The translations under genes and the position numbers were made by a program. The notes beneath the pieces were generated by a model. It saw only the letters and a program-made list of their open reading frames with translations. It was not told the DNA's origin and searched no databases. Of a stretch of 64,000 nt of DNA, positions 18,146 to 26,423 are shown piece after piece (the first letter of the stretch is position 1; every line of letters starts with the position of its first letter). Source of the DNA: Agromyces mediolanus (GTDB lineage: Bacteria; Actinomycetota; Actinomycetes; Actinomycetales; Microbacteriaceae); contig NZ_BMRJ01000002.1 of assembly GCF_014648575.1 (NCBI RefSeq), positions 164,059 to 228,058 of the forward strand, read 5' to 3'.

Positions 18146-19450
18146 GTGCCCCACGACGTGCAGCACAGCTCTCGGCGCGCAGCCAAGACGCCATCCCTCG
18201 CCCGTCACGGCCGGCTCCGCAAGAGCGCGGCGTGGAAGACCCTGCTGAAGTCGGTCGCCGCGGTCGCGGCGGTGGCGCTCGTCTCGGGCGGCGCGGTCGC
18301 CGCGTACGCGGCGTGGGACCTCGCCGCGACGGCGCAGCCCACGGTCAAGCTCGAGAGCGAGAAGGTCCTCGAGGGCGTGCCCGACGTCGGCGCGATCGAC
18401 GGCGGCGTGAACCTGCTCGTCATCGGCAGCGACAGCCGCGCCGGTCAGGGCGACGGCTTCGGCGACCCCGACGAGGAGACCGCGGTCCTCAACGACGTGA
18501 CCATGCTGCTGCACATCGCGCAGGACCACTCGCACGTCGAGGTCATCAGCTTCCCCCGAGACATGTTCGTCTCCGTGCCCGGCACCTGCACCGACCCCGA
18601 GGACCCGAGCGAGGAGCTCTCCGCGCTCAGCAGCGTGAAGATGAACAGCGTGCTCGCGTACGGCGGCATGGACTGCGTGGTCAAGACGGTCGAAGAGCTC
18701 ACCGGCGTGACCATCCCGTTCGCCGGCATCGTGCAGTTCATGGGCGTCGCCGGCCTCTCCGAGGCGGTCGGCGGGGTCGAGGTCTGCGTGGCCGAGCCCA
18801 TCGAGGACCCGTACACGGATACCTATCTCGACGCCGGCATGCACACGCTCTCCGGGCTCCCGGCGCTGCAGTTCCTCCGCGTGCGGCACGGCGTCGGCGA
18901 CGGCTCCGACCTCGGGCGCATCTCGAACCAGCAGGTGTTCCTCTCGGCACTCGCTCGCCAGCTGCAGGCCGACGGCACCCTCGGCGACCCGGTGAAGCTC
19001 TACAGCATCGCGAAGGCGGCGCTCGCGAACATGCAGCTGTCGTCGAGCCTCACCGACCCGACCCGCATGATCTCCATCGCGAAGGCGATGAAGGACGTCG
19101 ACCTGTCCAAGATCGCGTTCATCCAGTACCCGACCGGCTACGTCGAGGGCGGCGTCGTGCCGAGCGACTCGGCCGAGCTGGTGAACCAGGCGCTGCAGGC
19201 CGACCTGCCGATCAGTTTCGACCCGGCGGCCGACCAGACGGACTTCGCCTCCGCGGCCGACCCGAACGCGCCCCCGGCCGACCCGAACGCGCAGGTCGCC
19301 GCCGAGGGCGACACGGGCGGCGAGGCCCCGGTGGAAGGCTCGACCGAGTCCACGCCCACCCCGCCGGCCGGGTCGCTGCCGAGCGACGTGACGGGCCAGA
19401 CCGCCGCCGACGTGCGCTGCTCCGCCGGCCGCACGCTCGCCGACCAGTAG
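18146..19450 (+). CDS. LytR-CpsA-Psr (LCP) family protein, second copy
   Basis: A 434-residue paralogue of the protein encoded at 16585, with the same layout: a basic cytoplasmic start, a membrane helix (LLKSVAAVAAVALVSGGAVAAYAA), then the LCP domain. Landmarks are VIGSDSRAGQGDGFGD, VISFPRDMFVSVPGTC and FLRVRHGVGDGSDLGRISNQQVFL. The tail is Pro/Ala-rich and ends LPSDVTGQTAADVRC, echoing the first copy. It would attach glycopolymers to the cell wall. I chose the GTG at 18146, which has GGAAGGA seven bases upstream; an ATG at 18131 would add five residues. The copies probably arose by tandem duplication. Confidence 0.9.
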   Translation: MPHDVQHSSRRAAKTPSLARHGRLRKSAAWKTLLKSVAAVAAVALVSGGAVAAYAAWDLAATAQPTVKLESEKVLEGVPDVGAIDGGVNLLVIGSDSRAGQGDGFGDPDEETAVLNDVTMLLHIAQDHSHVEVISFPRDMFVSVPGTCTDPEDPSEELSALSSVKMNSVLAYGGMDCVVKTVEELTGVTIPFAGIVQFMGVAGLSEAVGGVEVCVAEPIEDPYTDTYLDAGMHTLSGLPALQFLRVRHGVGDGSDLGRISNQQVFLSALARQLQADGTLGDPVKLYSIAKAALANMQLSSSLTDPTRMISIAKAMKDVDLSKIAFIQYPTGYVEGGVVPSDSAELVNQALQADLPISFDPAADQTDFASAADPNAPPADPNAQVAAEGDTGGEAPVEGSTESTPTPPAGSLPSDVTGQTAADVRCSAGRTLADQ

Positions 19451-19470
19451 CCCGAGCCGCTCGTTTTGGC

Positions 19471-19504
19471 GATGGCCCCTCGAATCGTGATTCGAGGGGC
19501 CATC
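19471..19504 (+). terminator. Strong hairpin after second LCP gene
   Basis: A 15-bp perfect stem (GATGGCCCCTCGAAT with its complement) and a four-base CGTG loop lie 20 bases after the LCP stop codon. No T-run follows; TATGAT, the probable -10 of the following tRNA gene, is at 19509-19514. It probably terminates LCP transcription. Confidence 0.65.
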
Positions 19505-19543
19505 GGGTTATGATGGCAGTCGCGTGCGCGCAAGCGTCCGCAT

Positions 19544-19635
19544 GGAGACGTCGCATAGTCCGGTCGAGTGCACCACCCTGCTAAGGTGGAGTCCCCGTAA
19601 GGGGACCGCGGGTTCAAATCCCGCCGTCTCCGCCA
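19544..19635 (+). tRNA. tRNA-Ser (anticodon GCU), CCA encoded
   Basis: The acceptor stem GGAGACG pairs with CGTCTCC, the discriminator is G, and CCA follows in the DNA. The anticodon arm is CCACC-CTGCTAA-GGTGG, giving anticodon GCT, which reads AGU/AGC. The long variable arm (GTCCCCGTAAGGGGAC) is typical of tRNA-Ser, and the T-arm is GCGGG-TTCAAAT-CCCGC. The start of the scarred accessory region lies just downstream, so its 3' end is a possible integration site. Confidence 0.97.
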
Positions 19636-19690
19636 CTCGGCGTGATCTGAAATCTCAATCTGAGAAGACTGATTTCTCGCCAGGCACAGA

Positions 19691-19718
19691 AAAGCCCCCG
19701 CAGTTTTGCGGGGGCTTT
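19691..19718 (+). terminator. Intrinsic terminator after tRNA-Ser(GCU)
   Basis: The stem AAAGCCCCCGC/GCGGGGGCTTT has an AGTTTT loop and ends in TTT. It lies 55 bases after the tRNA. Confidence 0.8.
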
Positions 19719-19872
19719 CGCTGTTTCTGACGGCTGGTGGATGCTCGGGGTCAGGTGATTGCCGCCGGTGGGTGGGAATCGGGCGTCTGGTTCGGCGCGG
19801 CTTCCGTTTTCGGGGTCGTCGAAGCGAGCCGTTGTTCGGGTGTGCGGGGGTGTCAGAGGTCGGGGTGCCGGT

Positions 19873-20088
19873 TCAGTTTCGGGGGATCGTCTCGGGTCCG
19901 GGTGGGCCGGCGATCTCGCCGGGCTTCTTGAACCATTTCCGGTTGTACTCGGAGAAATGCGGAGCGCGCTTCTTCTCGACTCCGTAGGCCTCGCGGAGGT
20001 ACTCGCCTTCCACGAAGGTGAAGAGGGCCCGGAGGTTCGCCGAGACGACGAGGAACGTGCCGAGGAACGCCTGCCCTGCCAGCCACAC
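19873..20088 (-). pseudogene. Degraded transposase/integrase-like C-terminal remnant
   Basis: A 71-residue reading frame gives WLAGQAFLGTFLVVSANLR, a membrane-like or packed helix, then YLREAYGVEKKRAPHF. This resembles the ends of some actinobacterial transposases, but I recognise it only by general character. A stop lies just upstream in frame, and the preceding stretch reads on in another frame, so the gene is truncated or frameshifted. The surrounding 19719-20288 holds no other gene I can support. It may mark an old insertion next to tRNA-Ser. Confidence 0.35.
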
Positions 20089-20288
20089 GGGTATCGAGCG
20101 AGGACTGGGTCATGCCCAGGCGTGCAGCGCGCTTGGCCGATCGTGAAGTCGCCAGTCGACTGCTCGACATCGACGGCTGGCGTCGGGCCTGGAGTTACCG
20201 GGCGTCGTTGGAAAACTCAGAGGCTTACCGAGTCGACCCTGTGCTACCTTCTGTATCAAACATGTGAGACATAACTTGGGGGATTCAC

Positions 20289-21197
20289 ATGACCGCACCC
20301 ATCATGCTCGTTCTGCTCGTGCTCGGCTGCCTCATCATCACCGTTGTGCTCGGGCTCGGCCCACGCGGCGCCGCCGTAGCGCGCGCCCGGGAGCGCCAGG
20401 CGAGAGCCTTCGAGCTGCCCGTCCCCGGCGCCGAGGCCGCCGGGATCGATGTGCGCATCCGGCGTCGTCGCCGGGTCAGGCTCGCAGCCGGGCTCACCGG
20501 CACGGCCCTCGCCGTGCTCGCCTTCCTGCTCGCCTTCGCGCTCGCTGCGCCAGCGAACGGCGTTCCCGAGGCGCTCGCGTTCGCGATCGCCGCGTTCGTC
20601 GCGGCACTCGCCGTGGGCTCGGCCGCCGGCGCCGCACGCCTCGCCGTCGAGGCCGGAGGATCGCGCACCGCGCACGCGCGGGCGCGAGGGCTCGCTGACT
20701 ACCTGCCCCGGGCCCAACGGCTCGGCGTCTGGTGTGCAGTCGCGATCGCGGCGATCGCGTGGGCGGTACCGCTGGCGCTCGCGGCGAGCGGCGTCCTCGC
20801 CCTCCGTGCCGTCGCCGCCGCGATGGGTGCGCCGCTCGTCGCCCTCGTCGCCGCGTTGCTCGCCCTCGTCGCCGCCGAGCTCGGCGGTCGTGCCATCATC
20901 GCCCGGGCGAGCGGCGCCACGCCGATCCAGCTCGCCTGGGCCGACGGTTGGCGCTCGTCCGCGGTCCGCGAGCTGTTCCACGTGCCGGTCCTGTTCGCAC
21001 TGCTCTCGACCCTCGCCTCCATCGCGGTGATCGGCTACCAGGCGACAGGCCCGCTCTGGGAATGGGGGCAGCTCTCCGCGGCCGCGCTGTTCGGTGCGGC
21101 GGTCGTGATCGCGGGCGTCGCCCTGCTGGCCGAGCTCGTGTCGCGACCAGCGAGCTACTTCCGCCGGCGCCTCTGGCGCGAAGGCGTGCCCGCGTGA
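20289..21197 (+). CDS. Multi-pass membrane protein of unknown function
   Basis: A 302-residue protein with about six to seven hydrophobic segments, the first at residues 3-24 (IMLVLLVLGCLIITVVLGLG). A charged RIRRRRRVR loop precedes the next helix. I do not recognise the family. The ATG has GGGGG upstream. The stop overlaps the start of a GntR regulator by four bases (GTGA), so the two form an operon. In the common YtrA-type arrangement a short GntR repressor is encoded with the membrane transporter or sensor it controls, and here no ATPase is present. Confidence 0.75.
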   Translation: MTAPIMLVLLVLGCLIITVVLGLGPRGAAVARARERQARAFELPVPGAEAAGIDVRIRRRRRVRLAAGLTGTALAVLAFLLAFALAAPANGVPEALAFAIAAFVAALAVGSAAGAARLAVEAGGSRTAHARARGLADYLPRAQRLGVWCAVAIAAIAWAVPLALAASGVLALRAVAAAMGAPLVALVAALLALVAAELGGRAIIARASGATPIQLAWADGWRSSAVRELFHVPVLFALLSTLASIAVIGYQATGPLWEWGQLSAAALFGAAVVIAGVALLAELVSRPASYFRRRLWREGVPA

Positions 21198-21607
21198 GCC
21201 TCGTCGTCGTCTCGGACGGGGTGTCGTCGCCGCCGCACGAGCAGATCGAGCAGCAGCTCCGCGCGGCCCACGCGCGGGGCGAGTTGCGCGCGGGCGACCG
21301 GCTGCCGACGGTCCGCGCCCTCGCAGCTGATCTCGGCGTCGCGCCGAACACCGTGCTCCGCGCCTATCGCGACCTCGAGGCGGCCGGAGTCGTGGTGGCC
21401 CGCGGCAAACGGGGCACGTTCATCGCCGAATCGGCGCCGCGCCCGGCGGCGGGAGCCCCCGCCGCGCTGCCGCCGGCCGACGCCGAGCTTCAGCTGCGCG
21501 CAGCCGCGTGGACCTACACCGAGCTCGGCGTGCGGCTCGGCTTCGACGCCGACACCTGCCTCGCAGCCGCCGCGGAAGCGATCGCGCAGCGTCGGCATAC
21601 GGCCTGA
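21194..21607 (+). CDS. GntR-family regulator, short YtrA-like type
   Basis: A 137-residue DNA-binding protein. The winged helix of GntR type covers about residues 14-78: EQIEQQLRAAHARGELRAGDRLPTVRALAADLGVAPNTVLRAYRDLEAAGVVVARGKRGTF can be followed by position. The C-terminal part is short and helical with no ligand domain, as in the YtrA subfamily. It starts at a GTG overlapping the stop of the membrane-protein gene, so it is co-translated and probably autoregulates the pair. Sequence after its stop is a scarred remnant region. Confidence 0.88.
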   Translation: MSLVVVSDGVSSPPHEQIEQQLRAAHARGELRAGDRLPTVRALAADLGVAPNTVLRAYRDLEAAGVVVARGKRGTFIAESAPRPAAGAPAALPPADAELQLRAAAWTYTELGVRLGFDADTCLAAAAEAIAQRRHTA

Positions 21608-21688
21608 AAGGCGGCCCCGTCTGGAAGATGCGCCGCGAAGCCCTCTCACCGCGGTGCACGACGCACTGGAACGAGCTGGCGGTCATCA

Positions 21689-22024
21689 GACGAGGTCGAG
21701 GACGTCGCCCGCGAGGTCATCGGACTCTTCCTCGACGTCGAGCCCGACACCTTCGACGTCAACGTCTCGATCGAGATCCCAGAGAACGCCCGCGCGGCGT
21801 GGGAAGAATCGAAGAAGCGCGAAGCCGCAGCCCGCACCGAGAGCGAAGCGGCCGCCGCCCTCGCTCGCCGCGCCATCGCCACACTCCGCGAGGACGGGCT
21901 CGCCTTCCGTGACGCCGGAGCCGTGCTCGGCCTCTCCCCGCAGCGCGTCCAGCAGCTCGCCGCAGATGCGGGGCCCAGCTCGACCAGGGTGCAAGCATCA
22001 CCATTCCCGCCGGCTACAGCGTGA
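21689..22024 (+). pseudogene. HicB-like antitoxin remnant, 5' truncated
   Basis: In the frame of the preceding GntR gene, after its stop, the sequence reads DEVEDVAREVIGLFLDVEPDTFDV. An Ala/Glu-rich helix follows, then LREDGLAFRDAGAVLGLSPQRVQQLAAD. That is the second half of a HicB-type antitoxin with its C-terminal helix-turn-helix. No start codon or N-terminal beta-strands precede it, and no HicA toxin is visible nearby. The stop at 22022-22024 follows an aberrant tail. In another frame, ITIPAGYSVKVQARG may be a fragment of a second gene. Confidence 0.55.
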
Positions 22025-22300
22025 AGGTGCAGGCCCGCGGTAGAGGCGCCGCCCGCGAAGGGGCCAGTCGCTGAGCAGATCGGGACAGCCTGCGCAAGTT
22101 CGCTGACCGCGGTCTGGGTTTCCGGTCGTCGTCGCAACGCTTGCTTGCGATTTGAGGTGCTGAATGCTTACGCCGAGCTCACCGTCATGTCTATTGGTCG
22201 GGGTGTGGGCTGGCTTGTCGTCGCCTGCAGCTTCGAGAGCGGCAGGGGTGTCTACGTTGCCGGGGTGGCGGTGGCTGCGTGAAGCTGGCGGGGTGGTCCC

Positions 22301-22584
22301 CGCAACGGTCGAGCCGCCGCTCGCCGAGCTCGGCGACGGCCAACGGGTCGCCTGCCACTGCCCGGAAGAGCGGGCCGTGGTCTAGGGCCGAGGTCATCCC
22401 ATCCAGGCATCTCCGCACACCCATGGCGTTCCTGCTGCTCGTTCCCGGGACCGTGGGCTTGGTCTCGCTGACCACGTTCGACCCCGCCGCCGTCGTCGCA
22501 GCGCTGCTCACCTTCGTCAGTCTCTGCACCGGAACCAAGATCGGCGACGCCGTCTCGGAACTCGTCGTGCACCGCAGGGCGTGA
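22301..22584 (+). pseudogene. Collapsed duplicate: ABC-ATPase tail fused to ThrE-exporter tail
   Basis: Bases 22301 to about 22400 match 54617-54715, the last 28 codons and downstream bases of the dipeptide ABC ATPase, with about three mismatches in the coding part. Bases 22424-22584 match 58099-58259, the last 53 codons of the ThrE-type exporter, with about eleven mismatches. The 3.3 kb between them in the intact locus (tartrate-type dehydrogenase, glycerate kinase and most of ThrE) is absent. The join falls at about 22423. An ATG at 22422 opens a 54-codon frame (MAFLLLVPGTVGLVS) in the ThrE frame, but function is unlikely. Confidence 0.85.
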
Positions 22585-22741
22585 CGCGCGCGCGGCGTGC
22601 GCGGCCGCTTGGCCGAGTGCGGCCGTCGGCAGGAGGTTCGTCTGTGTCGACACGAGGATCGGGCATCGAGAGTCGCGTGAGGGACGTCTGTCTCCGTTGA
22701 GGCGGGCGCCCCTCACGGGTGTGGGAGACAGGGTGCGCGCT

Positions 22742-22760
22742 TGACCTCGCCCCTAGGTCA
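22742..22760. promoter_or_regulatory. Inverted repeat TGACCT-N7-AGGTCA upstream of MFS gene
   Basis: Six-base arms separated by CGCCCCT end 18 bases before the ATG of the MFS gene. The dyad has the size and position of a MerR-family operator. The MerR-family protein encoded immediately downstream of the transporter is the likely binder (inference). Confidence 0.5.
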
Positions 22761-22778
22761 TAGTTCTGACTGGGAGTC

Positions 22779-24032
22779 ATGAAGCTCATCCCACTTGCGT
22801 ATCTCGCTTCGTACCTGCTCTCGCTCCTCGGTAACTCGATCGCGGGCGTGGCTCTGCCGCTCATCGTGCTCCAGGTCACCGGTAGTGCGCTCGGCGCGGG
22901 CGTCCTTGCGGCAGCGACCGCGATTCCGGCGGTACTCGCCGGCTTCCTGATGGGGGTGGTGATCGATCGGCACAACCGCCGCACGTCCTCGGTGGTGACC
23001 GATCTCGTCTCGGCAGGGGCGGTCGCCGCACTGCCGATGATCGATCTCTTGTTCGGGTTGAACATGGGCTGGTTCATCCTGCTCGGCATCATCGGCTCTG
23101 TCGGCGATGTGCCCGGCATGACCGCGAGGGATGCCTTGATGCCGGCGGTCGTGCGGCACGGCAGGATCTCGTCGGAGCAGCTGATCGGGATCAGAGAGGC
23201 GCTCACTGCCGTCGCGCTGGTCATCGGACCTGCCGCCGCAGGCACGTTGATGGTCCTGCTCGACGGCTCGACCGTGCTCTGGATCACGGCGGCGACCTCC
23301 TTCGCTGCGGCGCTCATCACGCTGCTCCTCCCTCGCCGTGTGGGCGAGGTCGTCGCCTCGGACGGTCGCCCTGTCTCGGTCCCAGGGAACGCGTGGCAAC
23401 AACTGGCCGAGGGGTGGCGCACGCTGCTCCGCAGCCGCTTCCTGCTGGCCGTCACTTCCCTGAGCGTCGTATCGGCGATCGTGCTCTCCGCCATGCAGGG
23501 CCTGATCCTGCCGGTCTACTTCACCCTGCAGGAGCAGCCGGGAATGCTCGGTTTCGTCCTCACTGCGCTGGCTGCGGGGATGCTGATCGGCGGCACCGTC
23601 TACGCGGTTGCCGGGCGGAAGGGCAACCGCCGTGCGTGGTTCCTGACCGGGCTGATCGGTACCGCGGCCGGCTTCGCTGTGATCGCGGCACTGCCATCGG
23701 TCTGGTTGGTGCTGGTCGGCGCGTTTCTTGTCGGAGGGTTCAGCGGCCTGTTCGGGAGCCTGCTCGGCGTCTTGATGATCGAGCGCATTCCTGAACAGAT
23801 GCGCGGCCGCATCATGGGAACCTAGAACGCACTCATCACCGCCGCCCCGCCTGCGGGGCTCCTGGTCGCTGCGGTGCTCACCGAATACGCCGAGGTCGGC
23901 GTGGCCGCCGCCGCGATCGCCGCAGTGTGGCTGGTCGCTATCGTGATTGGACTGACCGCCACGTCGCTGCGAAAGCTCGAGCCCGTGGCGCCTGCAACGG
24001 ACGAGGAGACAGCGGTGATCGCGAGTGCGTAG
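22779..24032 (+). pseudogene. MFS drug-type exporter interrupted by an in-frame stop
   Basis: The frame reads as a major-facilitator transporter with about twelve helices: AYLASYLLSLLGNSIAGVALPLIV, then the loop VIDRHNRRTSSVV. At codon 349 (23823-23825) a TAG follows MRGRIMGT. The same frame then continues NALITAAPPAGLLVAAVL and the last helices to the TAG at 24030-24032. Homologous exporters usually read MGTQNA here, so a single CAG-to-TAG change explains the break; an intact protein would have 417 residues. The lesion could be real or a sequencing error. The downstream MerR gene overlaps the 3' end by eight bases. Confidence 0.85.
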
Positions 24033-24798
24033 TGGAGAGCTGGCCAGGCTCGCCGGGGTCACCGTCCGCGCGCTGCGTCACTACCATCAGATCGGCGTCG
24101 TCGCAGAGCCCGCACGGAGCGTCAACGGCTACCGTGAGTACGACGTGCACGATCTGATTCGCGTCCTGCGGATCAAACGCATGGCCTCGCTCGGGATCCC
24201 CTTGGACCAGATGCCGGAGCTCCTCGACGACACCCGCAACGGAGGAGAGCTTCTCGACGAGCTGGACGCGGAACTGGCCGGACAGATCGACCGCCTCACT
24301 CGGCAACGCGACCTCATCGCACAGCTCAGGAACCACGACGCATCCCCGGATCTGCCGCCCGAACTGGCCCCGTTCTTGACGGTGCTCGCCTCCGCGGGGA
24401 TGCCGCCCGAACTCGCGAGGTTCGACCGCGACCAGTCCGTTCTGCTCGCGCACCTCGTCGGTACGGACGGGTTGCCTCACCTCGCCCAGTTCTACGAACG
24501 GCTCAGCGACCCACGACTTCTCCCAGTGGTCGCTGCGGTATCCGAACGATTCGCGAAGCTCGGGCCCGACAGCACCGAGCACGACTTCGCGGAGCTGACC
24601 GAGGGGATCATGACGACGATCGCCCCCGTCGTCGAGGACTTCGCCACTTCGGATCCGCCCGTCGATCTCAGCGCGGCGGTTGAGATCTTCGCCGGCTATG
24701 CGACCGATCTGCTCAACGAGCAGCAACGGCTGGCCCTCGCGGAACTCGAGCGCAGGCTCGGCGATCGCCGAAAGACGTGGGCGTCGTGCCGGGCCTGA
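24025..24798 (+). CDS. MerR-family transcriptional regulator
   Basis: A 257-residue regulator. The winged helix is at the very N-terminus (MRSGELARLAGVTVRALRHYHQIGVVAEPARSVNGYREY, residues 1-39), followed by the dimerisation helix (IPLDQMPELLDDT...IDRLTRQRDLIAQLR). A long helical C-terminal domain of about 150 residues is probably ligand-binding. It starts at a GTG within the last codons of the broken MFS gene, so the two form an operon. It probably activates the transporter from the dyad at 22742-22760 when it binds a drug-like ligand. Confidence 0.9.
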   Translation: MRSGELARLAGVTVRALRHYHQIGVVAEPARSVNGYREYDVHDLIRVLRIKRMASLGIPLDQMPELLDDTRNGGELLDELDAELAGQIDRLTRQRDLIAQLRNHDASPDLPPELAPFLTVLASAGMPPELARFDRDQSVLLAHLVGTDGLPHLAQFYERLSDPRLLPVVAAVSERFAKLGPDSTEHDFAELTEGIMTTIAPVVEDFATSDPPVDLSAAVEIFAGYATDLLNEQQRLALAELERRLGDRRKTWASCRA

Positions 24799-24844
24799 GC
24801 GACGGGCACCGCGGTGAGCTCCGCCGGCCTTCGCCCGCGAATGA

Positions 24845-24864
24845 TAGGTAGACTGACCTACCTA
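24845..24864. promoter_or_regulatory. TetR-type operator TAGGTAG-N6-CTACCTA
   Basis: Perfect seven-base inverted repeats around ACTGAC lie 15 bases upstream of the TetR gene start and just before its ribosome-binding site. This is the classic position for autorepression. Confidence 0.7.
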
Positions 24865-24879
24865 GACGAAGGAGGCGGC

Positions 24880-25464
24880 ATGCCGACAGCGGGAACGGGG
24901 CGTCAGGGCGGCGCGCGACAGCGCATCCTCGATGCGGCGGCCCGGCGGTTCTACGCCGACGGGGTGGTGGCGACGGGGATCGACACGATCACGGCCGAGG
25001 CGGGCGTCGCGAAGATGAGCCTCTACAACAACTTCGCCTCGAAGGCGGCGCTGGTGGAGGCCTATCTCGAGGCGCGGCACGAGGACTGGCTGGAGCTGTA
25101 TCGGGCGCGCGCGGCCGGGGCGGACGGGCCTGCCGACCGCGTGCTGGCCGTCTTCGACGCATACGTCGACCACGCCGACGCCGCCTACGAGCACGGCTTC
25201 CGTGGCTGCGGGCTGTTGAACGCCGCGGCGGAGCTCCCCAGCGACGCGCCGGGCCGAGCGGCCGTCCGCGCGCACAAGGAGGAGGTCGAGCGGCTGCTCC
25301 TCGAGGGGCTGCGCGAGCTCGTCGATCCGATGCGGGCGGAGCGGCTCGCCGAGCACCTCTCCTTTCTCCTGGAAGGGGCGATGGCGCGTGCCGGCCTCGA
25401 GGGCACCGACCGGCGACTGCGCGACGCCCGCCGGATCGCCGCCGAGCTGATCGCGGAGCGGTGA
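24880..25464 (+). CDS. TetR-family transcriptional regulator
   Basis: A 194-residue repressor. The N-terminal HTH is residues about 10-55 (RQRILDAAARRFYADGVVATGIDTITAEAGVAKMSLYNNFASKAALVEAY by position), followed by an all-helical ligand domain. I start it at the ATG at 24880 behind GGAGG; an upstream ATG at 24814 would run through the operator. The TGA overlaps the next gene (GTGA), so it is co-translated with the EamA exporter. It probably represses both from the 20-bp palindrome upstream, releasing on binding the exported compound. Confidence 0.92.
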   Translation: MPTAGTGRQGGARQRILDAAARRFYADGVVATGIDTITAEAGVAKMSLYNNFASKAALVEAYLEARHEDWLELYRARAAGADGPADRVLAVFDAYVDHADAAYEHGFRGCGLLNAAAELPSDAPGRAAVRAHKEEVERLLLEGLRELVDPMRAERLAEHLSFLLEGAMARAGLEGTDRRLRDARRIAAELIAER

Positions 25465-26423
25465 GCCGCTCGGCCGTCGGCGCGTTCGCGGTGCTCACCG
25501 CGGGCGTGCTCTGGGGCACGACGGGGACGGCGGCGAGCCTCGCGCCCTCCGTGCCGCCGATCGCGATCGGCGCGTTCGCCATGGGAGTCGGCGGCCTGCT
25601 GCAGGCGCTGATCGCCGTGCGCGCGCTCCGTACGGCTCGGGTCGGCCTGAGCCGCGCACGGTGGCTCGTCCTGCTCGGAGCGGGAGCCGTCGTCGTCTAC
25701 CCGCTCGCTTTCTACGCCTCCATGCGGCTGGCCGGTGTCGCCGTCGGCACGGTCGTGTCCATCGCGTCGACGCCCCTCTTCTCCGCGATCCTTGAACGGG
25801 TCGTCGACCGGGTGCGCTTCACGCGCCGGTGGGCGGTCGCCGCGCTCCTCGCGATCGGCGGCAGCGCGGTCCTCTGCTTCTCCCGGGCCGAGGAGGGCGG
25901 AGCCGGGGCGGCGGCCACGGTCTGGGGAGTGGTGCTCGGGCTGGCGGCGGGCCTGGCCTACGCCGTGTTCAGCTGGGCGGTCCATCGAGTGATGCGGAGC
26001 GGCGTGCCCCGCGCGGCCGCGATGGGCGCCGTGTTCGGGGCGGGCGGGCTCGCGCTCCTGCCGGTCGTGATCGCCACCGGCGGGCCGATCCTCGCCGGAC
26101 CGACGACCGTCTCGGTCGCGTTGTACCTCGCCCTCGTCCCGATGTTCCTGGGCTACGTCTGCTTCGGCGTCGGGCTCGACCGCATTCGCGCGAGCACGGC
26201 CACCACCCTCACGCTCTGCGAACCGGCCGTCGCGGCGGTTCTCGCCGTCGCCGTGGTGGGCGAGTCGCTGTCGTTCGCAGGCTGGCTCGGGCTTGTGGCC
26301 GTCGGCATCGGTCTCGGCGTCCTGGTGATGCCCGTACCTCGCGCCGGCCGTCGCTCACCGCCCTCGCCGGCGACCGCGGCCGCCGGCCCAGTCCATTCGA
26401 GTCGGTTCAGCCCTGCGCGATGA
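25461..26423 (+). CDS. EamA/DMT-superfamily metabolite exporter
   Basis: A 320-residue inner-membrane protein with ten predicted helices in two EamA repeats (GVLWGTTGTAASL near the start, VVLGLAAGLAYAVFSWAV opening the second half). Members export amino acids, nucleosides or small drugs. The GTG start overlaps the TetR stop by four bases, so it is probably the target of that repressor. The 3' end overlaps the convergent aldehyde dehydrogenase gene by 17 bases. Substrate unknown. Confidence 0.9.
   Translation: MSRSAVGAFAVLTAGVLWGTTGTAASLAPSVPPIAIGAFAMGVGGLLQALIAVRALRTARVGLSRARWLVLLGAGAVVVYPLAFYASMRLAGVAVGTVVSIASTPLFSAILERVVDRVRFTRRWAVAALLAIGGSAVLCFSRAEEGGAGAAATVWGVVLGLAAGLAYAVFSWAVHRVMRSGVPRAAAMGAVFGAGGLALLPVVIATGGPILAGPTTVSVALYLALVPMFLGYVCFGVGLDRIRASTATTLTLCEPAVAAVLAVAVVGESLSFAGWLGLVAVGIGLGVLVMPVPRAGRRSPPSPATAAAGPVHSSRFSPAR

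Noticed and set aside
19471..19504. Hairpin considered as a REP-like or attachment element
   Set aside because: No second copy was seen in the window; its position right after the LCP stop fits a terminator better.
22164..22385. Small open frame ending in the duplicated ATPase tail
   Set aside because: Only the last 26 or so residues resemble a protein, and these are the copied ATPase end; the rest is unrelated upstream sequence.
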